The notes under the pieces were generated by a model that made no database searches, had not been told where the DNA came from, and saw nothing but the letters and a program-made list of their open reading frames with translations. A program made the position numbers and the translations under genes. From Pseudomonas protegens (GTDB taxonomy: Bacteria > Pseudomonadota > Gammaproteobacteria > Pseudomonadales > Pseudomonadaceae): a DNA stretch of 64,000 nucleotides. Within the stretch, counting starts at the first letter, position 1. Each line of letters begins with the position of its first letter. The DNA is taken from positions 248,001 through 312,000 of the forward strand of contig NZ_CP031396.1 of the NCBI RefSeq assembly GCF_003363755.1, read 5' to 3'. Of this stretch, positions 8,546 to 18,948 are shown piece by piece.

Positions 8546-9376
8546 ATGACCCTGCAACAATCCCGACGCCTGCAAAGCCTGCTACTGGGCACCCTGGCCT
8601 GGGCCATCGCGATCCTGATCTTCTTCCCGATCTTCTGGATGGTGCTGACCAGCTTCAAGAGCGAAATCGACGCCTTCGCCACGCCGCCGCAGTTCATCTT
8701 CACGCCGACGCTTGAGAACTACCTGCATATCAACGAGCGCAGCAACTACCTGGCCTTCGCCTGGAACTCGGTGGTGATCTCCTTCAGCGCCACCGCCCTG
8801 TGCCTGCTGATCGCGGTGCCGGCGGCCTACTCCATGGCCTTCTACGAGACCCGCAACACCAAGCGCACCCTGCTGTGGATGCTCTCCACCAAGATGCTGC
8901 CGCCGGTGGGGGTGCTGATGCCCATCTACCTGCTGGCCAAGAGTTTCGGCCTGCTGGACACGTGCATCGCGCTGATCGTGATCTACACCCTGATCAACCT
9001 GCCGATCGTGGTGTGGATGGTTTACACCTACTTCAAGGACATCCCCCGGGACATTCTCGAAGCCGCGCGCCTGGACGGCGCGACCCTGGCCCAGGAAATG
9101 CTCCGGGTGCTGATGCCCATCGCCAAGGGCGGCCTGGCCTCCACCGCGCTGCTGTCGCTGATCCTGTGCTGGAACGAAGCCTTCTGGTCGCTGAACCTGA
9201 CCTCCTCCAATGCCGCCCCGCTGACCGCGCTGATCGCCTCCTACTCCAGCCCCGAAGGGCTGTTCTGGGCCAAGCTCTCGGCGGTCTCGACCCTGGCCTG
9301 CGCGCCGATCCTGATCTTCGGCTGGATCAGCCAGAAGCAACTGGTGCGCGGCCTGTCCTTTGGCGCAGTGAAGTAA
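8546..9376 (+). CDS. mtlG: polyol ABC transporter permease
   Basis: Second permease, 276 aa, MalG-like. Six membrane spans start at LLGTLAWAIAILIFFPIFW, and the cytoplasmic EAA motif is EAARLDGATLAQEMLRVLMP near residue 172. The ATG at 8546 has GAGG 8 bp upstream; a GTG three codons earlier is possible but has no better ribosome site. It begins 10 bp after mtlF ends, in the mtl operon, and is the expected heterodimer partner of MtlF. Confidence 0.94.
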   Translation: MTLQQSRRLQSLLLGTLAWAIAILIFFPIFWMVLTSFKSEIDAFATPPQFIFTPTLENYLHINERSNYLAFAWNSVVISFSATALCLLIAVPAAYSMAFYETRNTKRTLLWMLSTKMLPPVGVLMPIYLLAKSFGLLDTCIALIVIYTLINLPIVVWMVYTYFKDIPRDILEAARLDGATLAQEMLRVLMPIAKGGLASTALLSLILCWNEAFWSLNLTSSNAAPLTALIASYSSPEGLFWAKLSAVSTLACAPILIFGWISQKQLVRGLSFGAVK

Positions 9377-9400
9377 CCCTCGAATTGTTGGAGACACCCC

Positions 9401-10504
<1,104 letters not shown>

Positions 10505-10535
10505 TGGCCGCCGCTCGATTACCGAGAGCCCTTGC

Positions 10536-12029
10536 ATGAAACTCAATCGCTTCAACCTCAGCCAGCTCCCGCCCCAGGTGCAGGTGCCGGCCTACAGTGC
10601 CGCCGACACCCGCCAGGGCATCGTGCACATCGGCGTCGGCGGTTTTCACCGGGCGCACCAGGCCTACTACACCGACGCCCTGATGAATCAGGGCCATGGC
10701 CTGGACTGGAGCATCTGCGGGGTCGGCCTGCGCGCCGAGGACCGCCGCGCCCGGGACGACCTGGCGGGCCAGGACTGCCTCTACACCCTGTTCGAACTGG
10801 GGGACGGCAACGACCACGAAGTGCGGGTGATCGGCTCCATCAGCCAGATGCTGCTGGCCGAAGACGACCCCCAGGCGCTGATCGACAAGCTGGCCAGCCC
10901 AGCGATCCGCATCGTCTCCCTGACCATCACCGAGGGCGGTTACTGCATCGATGACAGCAGCGGCGAGTTCATGCTCCACCTGCCGCAGATCCAGCACGAC
11001 CTGGCCCACCCCCAGCAGCCACGCACGGTGTTCGGCTTCCTCTGTGCCGCCCTGGCCAAGCGTCGCGCCGCGGGCATTGCCGCCTTCACCCTGATGTCCT
11101 GCGATAACCTGCCCCACAACGGCGCCGTGACCCGCAAGGCACTGCTGGCGTTTGCCGCCCGGCGCGACGCCGACCTGCACGACTGGATCGCCAGCCAGGT
11201 GAGCTTCCCCAATGCCATGGTGGACCGCATCACCCCCATGACCAGCACCGCCCACCGCCTGCAACTGCACGACCAGCACGGCATCGACGATGCCTGGCCG
11301 GTGGTGTGCGAGCCCTTTGTGCAGTGGGTCCTGGAAGACCAGTTCGTCAACGGCCGCCCGGCCTGGGAACAGGTGGGCGTGCAGTTCACCGACGACGTCA
11401 CGCCCTACGAAGAGATGAAGATCAAGCTGCTCAACGGCAGCCACCTGGCCCTGACCTACCTGGGTTTTCTCAAGGGCTACCGCTTCGTCCACGAAACCAT
11501 GAACGACCCGCTGTTCGTCGCCTACATGCGCGCCTACATGGACCTGGACGTGACCCCGCAACTGGCGCCAGTGCCGGGCATCGACCTGGCGGCCTACAAG
11601 GACACGCTGGTCCAGCGCTTTTCCAACCAGGCCATCGCCGACCAGCTGGAGCGGGTGTGCAGCGACGGCTCGTCGAAATTTCCCAAGTTCACCGTGCCCA
11701 CCCTCAACCGCCTGATCGCCGAGGGCCGCGATACCGAGCGGGCGGCCCTGGTGGTGGCCGCCTGGGCCCTGTACCTGCGGGGCGTGGACGAAAACGGCGT
11801 GCGCTACACGATTGCCGATCCTCGGGCCGAGTTCTGCCAGGCCCTGGTGGCGGACGACACCCTGCTGACCCAGCGCCTGCTGGGAGTGGAGGAAATCTTC
11901 GGCCCGGCGATCCCCAGGTCCGCCGAGTTCGTCGACGCCTTTGAGCGCTGCTTCAACAGCCTGCGCGAGCATGGCGTCAGCCGGACCCTGGAACGCCTGC
12001 TGGCCAAACCAGCGCGGAGCGCAGGATGA
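10536..12029 (+). CDS. mtlD: mannitol 2-dehydrogenase
   Basis: NAD-dependent polyol dehydrogenase of 497 aa that oxidises mannitol to fructose, and in the P. fluorescens homologue also arabitol to xylulose and glucitol to fructose. The sequence closely follows the characterised P. fluorescens enzyme as I recall it. The N-terminal GIVHIGVGGFHRAHQAYY is the nucleotide-binding start, and the catalytic Lys, Asn and His are conserved in EMKIKLLNGSH near residues 295-303. The ATG at 10536 gives MKLNRFNLSQLPP. In-frame sequence upstream belongs to the end of mtlK. Its stop overlaps the mtlY start in ATGA, indicating translational coupling. Confidence 0.97.
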   Translation: MKLNRFNLSQLPPQVQVPAYSAADTRQGIVHIGVGGFHRAHQAYYTDALMNQGHGLDWSICGVGLRAEDRRARDDLAGQDCLYTLFELGDGNDHEVRVIGSISQMLLAEDDPQALIDKLASPAIRIVSLTITEGGYCIDDSSGEFMLHLPQIQHDLAHPQQPRTVFGFLCAALAKRRAAGIAAFTLMSCDNLPHNGAVTRKALLAFAARRDADLHDWIASQVSFPNAMVDRITPMTSTAHRLQLHDQHGIDDAWPVVCEPFVQWVLEDQFVNGRPAWEQVGVQFTDDVTPYEEMKIKLLNGSHLALTYLGFLKGYRFVHETMNDPLFVAYMRAYMDLDVTPQLAPVPGIDLAAYKDTLVQRFSNQAIADQLERVCSDGSSKFPKFTVPTLNRLIAEGRDTERAALVVAAWALYLRGVDENGVRYTIADPRAEFCQALVADDTLLTQRLLGVEEIFGPAIPRSAEFVDAFERCFNSLREHGVSRTLERLLAKPARSAG

Positions 12030-13519
12030 GCACAGCCGCGCTGTACCTGGGTCTCGATTGTGGCACCCAGGGCACCAAGGCCCTGATCCTCGACAGCCAC
12101 AGCGGCGCCGTCCTGGGCCTGGGCGCCGCCCCCCACAGCCTGATCAGCGGCGCCAACGGCCGACGCGAGCAAGACCCCGGGCAATGGCTGCAAGCCTGCA
12201 TCAGCGCCACCCACCAGGCGTTGCAGGCGGCCGGGGTCGATGGCCGGGACATTCTTGGCCTTGCGGTCTCCGGCCAGCAGCACGGCCTGGTGCTGCTGGA
12301 TGACCAAGGCCAGGTGCTGCGTCCGGCAAAGCTGTGGTGCGACACCGAGACCGTGGCCGAGAACCAGCGCCTGCTGGATCACCTGGGGGGCGAGCAAGGG
12401 TCTCTTGAGCGCCTGGGTATCGCCCTGGCGCCGGGGTACACCCTATCGAAGCTGCTGTGGACCCGGGAACAGCACCCCGCCCTGTTCCAGCGCATCGCCC
12501 ATATTCTGCTGCCCCACGATTACCTCAACTTCTGGCTGACCGGGCGCTGCTGCAGCGAGTACGGCGACGCCTCCGGCACCGGTTACTTCAATGTCCGCCG
12601 GCGTGACTGGGACCGGGCCCTGTTGGCCCACATCGACCCCGAGGGCCGCCTGGAGCGTGCCTTGCCGGAACTGATCCAGGCCCAGCAGCCGGTGGGGCCG
12701 ATACTGCCGCAGATGGCCGGGCTCCTGGGCATCAACCCCCAGGCCCTGGTGGCCAGCGGCGGTGGCGACAACATGCTCGGGGCCATCGGCACCGGCAATA
12801 TCGAGCCCGGCATCATCACCCTGAGCCTGGGCTCTTCCGGCACCCTGTATGCCTATGCCGAGCAGCCACTGGTCAGCCACGCGTCGGTGGCCTCCTTCTG
12901 CTCGTCCAGCGGTGGCTGGCTGCCGCTGATCTGCACCATGAACCTGACCAACGCCACCACCCTGGTGCGCCAACTGCTGGAGCTGGACCTGGACAGCTTC
13001 AACCGCTTGGCGGGCCAGGCGCCGATCGGCGCCGAGGGCTTGTGCCTGCTGCCGTTCTTCAATGGCGAGCGGGTCCCCGCCCTGCCCCAGGCCCGTGGCA
13101 GCCTGCTGGGCATGACCCTGGACAACCTGACCCAGGCCAACCTGTGCCGCGCCGTGCTGGAGGGCACCACCTTCGGCCTGCGCTACGGCCTCGACCTGTT
13201 GCGGGCCAATGGCTTGCAAAGCCAGAGCATCCGCCTGATCGGCGGCGGCTCGAAAAGTCCGCTATGGCGGCAGATGGTCGCCGATATCATGCACACCCCG
13301 GTGATCTGCACCCGCGAAGCCGAAGCCGCCGCCCTGGGTGCGGCGATCCAGGCGGCCTGGTGCCATGGACGGCAGACGGACCCGGCCTTTAGCCTGGCGC
13401 AACTCTGTAAACGCTGCGTGAGCCTCGACCTCGACAGCCAGACCTGGCCCCAGGCCGAACAGGTGAAGGCCTACGAGCCGGCGTATGCGCGCTATCAACA
13501 GCATCTGGCAACCCTTTGA
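12026..13519 (+). CDS. mtlY: xylulokinase
   Basis: FGGY-family sugar kinase of 497 aa that phosphorylates D-xylulose formed from arabitol to xylulose 5-phosphate. The N-terminal phosphate-binding motif LGLDCGTQGTKALILD is typical, SGQQHGLVLLD follows near residue 77, and ASGGGDNMLGAIGTG near 244 and RLIGGGSKSPLWRQ near 403 are the family adenosine-site motifs. It overlaps mtlD by four bases and ends about 13 bp before the chosen start of the fructokinase gene. Length is normal for the family. Confidence 0.95.
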   Translation: MSTAALYLGLDCGTQGTKALILDSHSGAVLGLGAAPHSLISGANGRREQDPGQWLQACISATHQALQAAGVDGRDILGLAVSGQQHGLVLLDDQGQVLRPAKLWCDTETVAENQRLLDHLGGEQGSLERLGIALAPGYTLSKLLWTREQHPALFQRIAHILLPHDYLNFWLTGRCCSEYGDASGTGYFNVRRRDWDRALLAHIDPEGRLERALPELIQAQQPVGPILPQMAGLLGINPQALVASGGGDNMLGAIGTGNIEPGIITLSLGSSGTLYAYAEQPLVSHASVASFCSSSGGWLPLICTMNLTNATTLVRQLLELDLDSFNRLAGQAPIGAEGLCLLPFFNGERVPALPQARGSLLGMTLDNLTQANLCRAVLEGTTFGLRYGLDLLRANGLQSQSIRLIGGGSKSPLWRQMVADIMHTPVICTREAEAAALGAAIQAAWCHGRQTDPAFSLAQLCKRCVSLDLDSQTWPQAEQVKAYEPAYARYQQHLATL

Positions 13520-13532
13520 AGAGCGAATGACT

Positions 13533-14477
13533 ATGTATCTGGTGTGTGGCGAAGCGCTGTTTGATTGTTTCAGCGTCGATGACGCAAGTACCCAAGCCAA
13601 TAAAGTGCAGTTCCAGGCCATTGCCGGGGGCTCGCCCTTCAACGTGGCGCTGGGCCTGCGCCGAATGGGCATTGACGTGGCCCTGCTGGCCGGGCTGTCG
13701 CGGGATTACCTGGGCCAACGCCTGCGACGGGTACTGCAGGACGAAGGGGTCAACACCCGGTACCTGCAGGAGTTCAACGCCCCCACCACCCTGGCCATGG
13801 TGGCGGTCGGCGCCGACGGCTCGCCCCACTACAGCTTCCGTGGCGAAGGCTGTGCCGATCGCCAGCTTCTGCAGGAACACCTGCCGGAGCTGGACCCGAG
13901 CGTGCGCGGCTTGCATATCGGCTCGTTTTCCCTGGTGGTGCAGCCTATTGCCGACACCCTGCTGGCCCTGGTGCACCGTGAGCGGGGGCAACGCCTGATC
14001 AGTCTCGATCCCAATGTGCGACTCAACCCGCAGCCGGATATCCAGCTGTGGCGCCAGCGTATCGGTGAACTGGTGCAGCATGCCGACCTGATCAAGGTCA
14101 GCGACGAGGACCTGGCCCAGTTGTATCCCGGGCAGGCGCCCGAGGAACTGATCCAGGGCTGGCTGCAAGAGCATGCGCAGTTGGTGTTCCTGACCCGTGG
14201 CAGCCAGGGCGCCACAGTATTCAGTGCACGGTATGGCAACTGGTCGGTGACCTCGCCCCAGGTGCAGGTGGCCGACACCGTGGGCGCCGGTGACACCTTC
14301 CAGGCGGCGTTGATCGCCTGGCTCACCGAACAGGGCCTGGACTCGCCTCAGGGCCTGGGGCAACTGACCCCTGCCCAGATCGACAGCCTGCTGCGATTTG
14401 CCGTCCAGGCCGCGGCGCTGACCTGCACCCGCACCGGCCCGGACCTGCCCTACCGCCATCAACTGCAACCGCTGTAG
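13533..14477 (+). CDS. mtlZ: fructokinase
   Basis: PfkB/ribokinase-family kinase of 314 aa, converting fructose from MtlD to fructose 6-phosphate. The N-terminal AGGSPFNVALGLRRMG and the C-terminal catalytic motif DTVGAGDTFQAAL (Asp base) are intact. I chose the ATG at 13533 because GAAGAG at 13518-13523 is 9 bp away; the ATG at 13527 is only 3 bp from it. Last gene of the mtl operon. Its in-frame TAG stop is part of the REP palindrome that follows, so the final codon context is set by that repeat. Confidence 0.94.
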   Translation: MYLVCGEALFDCFSVDDASTQANKVQFQAIAGGSPFNVALGLRRMGIDVALLAGLSRDYLGQRLRRVLQDEGVNTRYLQEFNAPTTLAMVAVGADGSPHYSFRGEGCADRQLLQEHLPELDPSVRGLHIGSFSLVVQPIADTLLALVHRERGQRLISLDPNVRLNPQPDIQLWRQRIGELVQHADLIKVSDEDLAQLYPGQAPEELIQGWLQEHAQLVFLTRGSQGATVFSARYGNWSVTSPQVQVADTVGAGDTFQAALIAWLTEQGLDSPQGLGQLTPAQIDSLLRFAVQAAALTCTRTGPDLPYRHQLQPL

Positions 14478-14555
14478 GGGCCGGCTTGCCGGCGAAGAGG
14501 CCCGTCAGCCTTGCGCCGATTCGGGCGGCGCCTTCGCCGGCAAGCCAGCTCCTGC
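14474..14555. repeat. REP palindrome after mtlZ
   Basis: Inverted REP pair; the left arm reads GTAGGGGCCGGCTTGCCGGC and the right arm is CGCCGGCAAGCCAGCTCCTG. It closes the mtl operon and could act as a transcript-stabilising 3' structure. The left arm contains the mtlZ stop codon. Confidence 0.9.
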
Positions 14556-14594
14556 AACATTCAGCGCCACCGTGGTGCTTTTCCTGGGCCTTGG

Positions 14595-15896
14595 TCAGAG
14601 CAACGAGAAGTTATAGCTGACGATCAGGCGGGTCTCGTCCATGTCACGGGCGATCTTCTGGTAGTTGCTGCGGTAAGTGGCGTTACGCAGGCGCAGGCTC
14701 ACGTCCTTGAAGGTGCCGCTCTGCACCACGTATTTGAGCTCGCTGTCGCGTTCCCACTCGCGACCTTCACGCAGGCTGCCCGGCACCTTGATGTGGTCAC
14801 CGCTGACGTAACGGGTCAGGAAGCTCAGGCCATTGAGACCAACGGCCTTGAAGTCGTAGTCGTAGCGCAGTTGCCAGGAACGTTCCTGGATCGCGGCGAA
14901 GTCGTTGACCTGGACGTAGTTCACCAGGTACGGGTTGCTGCCATCCAGGTAGGGCATCGAGTTGTCGCCGTACATGCGCTGCCAGCCGGCGCTCAGGGTG
15001 TGACCGCTGAGGCTGTAGCCGAGCAAGGTGCTCAGGGCGCGGTTGTCGATGCCACCGGCGCGCTCGGCGCCGGTGTCGGCACTCTTGAGCAGGCGCAGGT
15101 CGCCCTTGAGCACGCCAGGGCCCAGCGGCTGGTTGGCCAGCAGGCCGACAAAATGCTGGCGGTAGATGTCTTCCAGCTCGGCGTAGTGGTACTGGCCGGT
15201 CAGGCGCTCATTGAACTGGTAGTCCACGCCATAGGTGTCGAAGTGGTCCGCGGTGGTGTTGCAGGCATAGCGCTTGTTCTTGCAGTGCACGCGAATGTCC
15301 TGGGCATCGGTGGAGTCCCGGGCGGTGTAACGGTTCAGGCGCGCAGCCGTCAGGGTCAGGCCCTTGACCTCCTTGGACGTGAGCACGGCACCGTTGAACA
15401 TCGTCGGCAGCAGGCGCCCGTCGTTGTACTTGAGCAATGGCAGGTCCGGCAGTTGCGCACCGTATTTGAATACGGTCTGGGACATTCGCACTTTGGCGGT
15501 CAAGCCCAGCTTGGCGTACTGGTCCGCAGAACCCCGTGGGTCGTGTCCGCTGGACGGCAAGAGACCACTGTTGCTGCGGTCAGGGCTGGAATCCAGCTTG
15601 ATGCCCAACATGCCCAAGGCATCCAGGCCAACACCCACGGTGCCTTCGGTGTAGCCCGATTGCAGGTTGAGGATCAAACCCTGGGCCGACTCTTCACGCT
15701 TGGAAGCCCCCTGATCAGTGCGGGTGTGACCGTCGCGAAAGTCCCGATTGAAGTAGACCGTACGTGACTCCAGCTTGGCGCTGCTGTCCTCGAAAAAACC
15801 ACCGGCCTGGGCCAGTGGGGCAAATCCTGCGCACAGGACGACAGCTCCGAGGCCCAGGAGCGGGCACGGATTGAGTAACGCAAAAGGGGGACGCAT
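14595..15896 (-). CDS. OprD-family outer-membrane porin
   Basis: Outer-membrane channel of 433 aa, normal for OprD porins. A signal peptide ends about residue 31 (APLAQA), and the mature start GGFFEDSSAKLESRTVYFNRD is the family hallmark. Further on are RQHFVGLL-type loops and aromatic-rich beta strands, and the protein ends in SYNFSLL with a terminal hydrophobic strand. I start at the ATG at 15894-15896; the longer frame adds an implausible second hydrophobic leader. It is convergent with the mtl operon, so a polyol role is possible but the family usually carries amino acids or organic acids. Confidence 0.93.
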   Translation of the reverse strand: MRPPFALLNPCPLLGLGAVVLCAGFAPLAQAGGFFEDSSAKLESRTVYFNRDFRDGHTRTDQGASKREESAQGLILNLQSGYTEGTVGVGLDALGMLGIKLDSSPDRSNSGLLPSSGHDPRGSADQYAKLGLTAKVRMSQTVFKYGAQLPDLPLLKYNDGRLLPTMFNGAVLTSKEVKGLTLTAARLNRYTARDSTDAQDIRVHCKNKRYACNTTADHFDTYGVDYQFNERLTGQYHYAELEDIYRQHFVGLLANQPLGPGVLKGDLRLLKSADTGAERAGGIDNRALSTLLGYSLSGHTLSAGWQRMYGDNSMPYLDGSNPYLVNYVQVNDFAAIQERSWQLRYDYDFKAVGLNGLSFLTRYVSGDHIKVPGSLREGREWERDSELKYVVQSGTFKDVSLRLRNATYRSNYQKIARDMDETRLIVSYNFSLL

Positions 15897-16525
15897 GAAC
15901 GGGCTCCAGCAGAAAATCAGTGACGCGAGGTAAAGAAAGACCCAGGTGAAATCCATCCCGCGAATCAAAATCCGCAGGTTGAATTGATTGAATCAATGAA
16001 GGCCGGCAATGATGGCAGATGGCCCGCCCCGCCCCCAACCCGACTTTAGTCTGACTCCTCCAGTCGCTACGACTGCACTCACTGCCCATGTCGTCGAACA
16101 GCCATAACCAGCAGAAAAGCTGTCAATTTTGATAACTGTCAGCACGATAAGACCGGTCAAAAAACCTGACTAAATAATCAGAAAACCACCCGACCAAGAC
16201 AGTGCAGTAGTCAATAGTGGCGAAAAAGCATCATATTTTTTACGTTTTTACCTACCGTTCGTCGGTTTTATTATTCTTTCTGAACAACTGATCAAGTATT
16301 TGACGCTTTCCATTATGACCATCATTAATCAATCTAACTTATTGTTTAAAAAGGATTTGTTATCAAAATCAGATTCGCCGAAAACGCCGGCGTCATTTAT
16401 GCATCACTGCAAAACGTCAATTAAACGTCTCGGCCTTATGGTAGTGTCAAAAAAAGAGCGTGATAGCGGCCATGTGCCACACGCCTTTTCAGAAGGTGAG
16501 GCATGCCCTCACCCCAACACTCATC
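15897..16525. promoter_or_regulatory. AT-rich promoter region of the exopolysaccharide locus
   Basis: 629 bp between the porin and the first exopolysaccharide gene. From about 16100 to 16460 it is strikingly AT-rich for this genome. It holds three GTCAAT hexamers at 16122, 16210 and 16416. The last, GTCAATTAAACGTC, matches 10 of 14 positions of the FleQ-box consensus GTCAATAAATTGAC known from psl and pel promoters. A possible -35, TTGACG at 16300, is followed after 17 bp by a weak CATTAA. No coding sequence is supported. Confidence 0.5.
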
Positions 16526-17896
16526 ATGGACGAGGTCGTTCCCTTGGAAGTCAGCGTTTTTGGTACTGGCTATGTCGGTCTGGTGCAAGCAGTTGCCCTC
16601 GCCGATGTCGGGCATAACGTGGTCTGTGTCGATATCGACAGCCATAAGATTGCCCAGCTGCAACGTTCCATTCCTCCGATTCACGAGCCGGGTCTGGCGA
16701 CCCTGATCGAAGAGAATCAAAAGGCCGGCCGACTGCACTTCACCACCCAGGCCAGCGATGCAGTGGGCCATGGCCAGGTGATTTTCATCGCAGTCGGCAC
16801 GCCCTCCAACGAAGACGGCTCGGCGGACCTGGACCATGTCCTGGCGGTGGCCCGCAACATTGCCAGTCTGATGCACAGCGACAAGACCCTGGTGATCAAA
16901 TCCACCGTACCGGTGGGTACTGCTGACCTGGTGATCGAGACGGTCGCCGAACAACTGGCGGACCTGGGCAAGTCCCAACTGCGGGTGCACGTGGTCTCCA
17001 ATCCGGAGTTCCTCAAGGAGGGCTCGGCGGTGGCCGACTGCATGCGTCCGGACCGGATCGTCGTCGGCTGTTCCCACGAACGGCCCCGCCAGCAGTTGAG
17101 CGAGCTGTATGCACCGTTCAACCACAACCATGACCGCCTGATGTTCATGGATAACCGCAGCGCCGAGCTGGTCAAGTACGCCGCCAACGCGATGCTCGCC
17201 ACCCGCATCAGCTTCATGAACGAAATGGCCAACCTGGCGGAACGCCTGGGGGTGGACATCAACGCCGTGCGCAAGGGCATCGGTGCCGATCCGCGCATCG
17301 GCTACCACTTCATTTACCCCGGCGCCGGTTTCGGCGGCTCGTGCTTCCCCAAGGACCTGCGGGCGCTGATCCACACCGCGGAAAGCCACGGGCTGGAGCC
17401 GCACATGCTCAAGACCGTGCGTGACGTCAATGAACAGCAGCGCCATGTGCTGTTTCGCAAGCTCAAGGCGCACTTGGGGGACAACCTCAAGGGCAAGGTC
17501 ATTGCGTTGTGGGGGCTGGCCTTCAAGCCCAACACCGATGACATGCGCGAAGCCACCAGTCGCTACCTGATGGAAGCACTGTGGCAGGCCGGGGCCAAGG
17601 TCCATGCCTACGACCCAGAAGCCATGACCGAATGCCGACGGCTGTACGGCTACCGCGACGACCTGCAGCTGTGCGCAACCCGTGACGACACCCTGCAAGG
17701 CGCAGACGCCCTGGTGATCTGCACCGAGTGGAAAGCCTTTCGCGTGGTGGACTTCAAGCTGCTGCACGACACCCTCAACGATCGCCTGATCGTCGACGGC
17801 CGCAACCTGTACAACCCGCAACAGGCAGCGGACGCCGGCCTGCATTACCTGAGCATCGGCCTGCCCTACCGCGTACCGGAGGCGCTGCGCGCATGA
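16526..17896 (+). CDS. ugd: UDP-glucose 6-dehydrogenase
   Basis: Nucleotide-sugar dehydrogenase of 456 aa making UDP-glucuronate from UDP-glucose with two NAD. The Rossmann motif GTGYVG is at residues 13-18, SNPEFLKEGSA near 158, and the catalytic Cys is residue 273 in GAGFGGSCFPKD. The next gene, a UDP-glucuronate epimerase, supports UDP-glucose rather than GDP-mannose as substrate. The ATG at 16526 has no evident ribosome site. A TTG at 16544, preceded by GAGGT with 7 bp spacing and giving the family-typical start EVSVFGTGYVG, may be the real start. First gene of the exopolysaccharide locus. Confidence 0.93.
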   Translation: MDEVVPLEVSVFGTGYVGLVQAVALADVGHNVVCVDIDSHKIAQLQRSIPPIHEPGLATLIEENQKAGRLHFTTQASDAVGHGQVIFIAVGTPSNEDGSADLDHVLAVARNIASLMHSDKTLVIKSTVPVGTADLVIETVAEQLADLGKSQLRVHVVSNPEFLKEGSAVADCMRPDRIVVGCSHERPRQQLSELYAPFNHNHDRLMFMDNRSAELVKYAANAMLATRISFMNEMANLAERLGVDINAVRKGIGADPRIGYHFIYPGAGFGGSCFPKDLRALIHTAESHGLEPHMLKTVRDVNEQQRHVLFRKLKAHLGDNLKGKVIALWGLAFKPNTDDMREATSRYLMEALWQAGAKVHAYDPEAMTECRRLYGYRDDLQLCATRDDTLQGADALVICTEWKAFRVVDFKLLHDTLNDRLIVDGRNLYNPQQAADAGLHYLSIGLPYRVPEALRA

Positions 17897-18912
17897 ATAT
17901 CCTGATCACCGGGGCCGCCGGTTTCATCGGCGCCCATACCGCACTGCGCTTGCTCAAGGATGGGCATCAGGTCACCGGACTGGATAATTTCAACGACTAC
18001 TACGACCCCCAGCTCAAACGCGACCGGGTGCGCTGGGTCGAACAGCAGGTGGGACACTTCCCCCTGCAACGCCTGGACCTGGCGGACAGCGAGGGCCTGG
18101 AGCGGCTGTTCGCCGAAGTCCGGCCCCAAGTAGTGATCAACCTCGCCGCCCAGGCCGGGGTGCGCTACTCCCTGGAAAACCCCAAGGCCTACCTGGACAG
18201 CAACCTCTCGGGCTTCCTCAACCTGCTGGAAATGTGCCGGCGCTACCCGGTGGAGCACCTAATCTACGCCTCATCGAGCTCGGTGTACGGGGCCAACCAG
18301 CAGACGCCGTACAAGGTCAGCGACAACGTCGACCACCCGTTGTCGCTGTACGCGGCGAGCAAGAAAGCCAACGAGCTGATGGCCCACAGTTACAGCCACC
18401 TGTTCGGGGTGCCGGCCACCGGCCTGCGCTTCTTCACCGTCTACGGTCCCTGGGGCCGGCCGGACATGTCGCCGATCCTGTTCGCCGACGCCATCAGCCA
18501 GGGCCGGCCGTTGAAGCTGTTCAACTACGGCCTGCACCAGCGCGACTTCACCTATGTCGACGACATCGTCGAGTCCCTGGTACGCCTGCTGGGCAAGCCG
18601 CCGGCGCGCGACCCGCTGTGGGACCGCGAACAACCGGACCCGTCCACCAGCATGGCGCCCTGGCGTCTGTTCAATATCGGCGGCCAGCGTCCGGTGGAAC
18701 TCAAGGAGTACGTGGCAACCCTGGAAAAGCTCCTCGGACGCCAGGCCCAGGTGGAGTACCTGCCCCTGCAGCCCGGTGACGTGCTCAACACCTGCGCCGA
18801 CGTCAGTGCCCTGGAAAACCTCACCGGCTTCGGCCCCCAGGTGACCCTGGAAGAGGGCCTGAAGCACTTCGTCCAGTGGTACCTGAGCTACTACCCGGGC
18901 GGCGCGTCCTGA
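17893..18912 (+). CDS. UDP-glucuronate 4-epimerase-like NAD-dependent epimerase
   Basis: Extended SDR of 339 aa. The NAD motif GAAGFIG is at residues 7-13, followed by the LDNFNDYYDPQLK segment characteristic of UDP-glucuronate epimerases. The catalytic Tyr153 and Lys157 are in YAASKKANE, with Ser in ASSSSVYG. It should interconvert UDP-glucuronate and UDP-galacturonate, so the polymer probably contains a uronic acid. It overlaps ugd by four bases (ATGA), so the two enzymes are translationally coupled. Confidence 0.93.
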   Translation: MNILITGAAGFIGAHTALRLLKDGHQVTGLDNFNDYYDPQLKRDRVRWVEQQVGHFPLQRLDLADSEGLERLFAEVRPQVVINLAAQAGVRYSLENPKAYLDSNLSGFLNLLEMCRRYPVEHLIYASSSSVYGANQQTPYKVSDNVDHPLSLYAASKKANELMAHSYSHLFGVPATGLRFFTVYGPWGRPDMSPILFADAISQGRPLKLFNYGLHQRDFTYVDDIVESLVRLLGKPPARDPLWDREQPDPSTSMAPWRLFNIGGQRPVELKEYVATLEKLLGRQAQVEYLPLQPGDVLNTCADVSALENLTGFGPQVTLEEGLKHFVQWYLSYYPGGAS

Positions 18913-18948
18913 GCCCACACCCCTGGGCGTTTTTACCCAACCTTTGCT

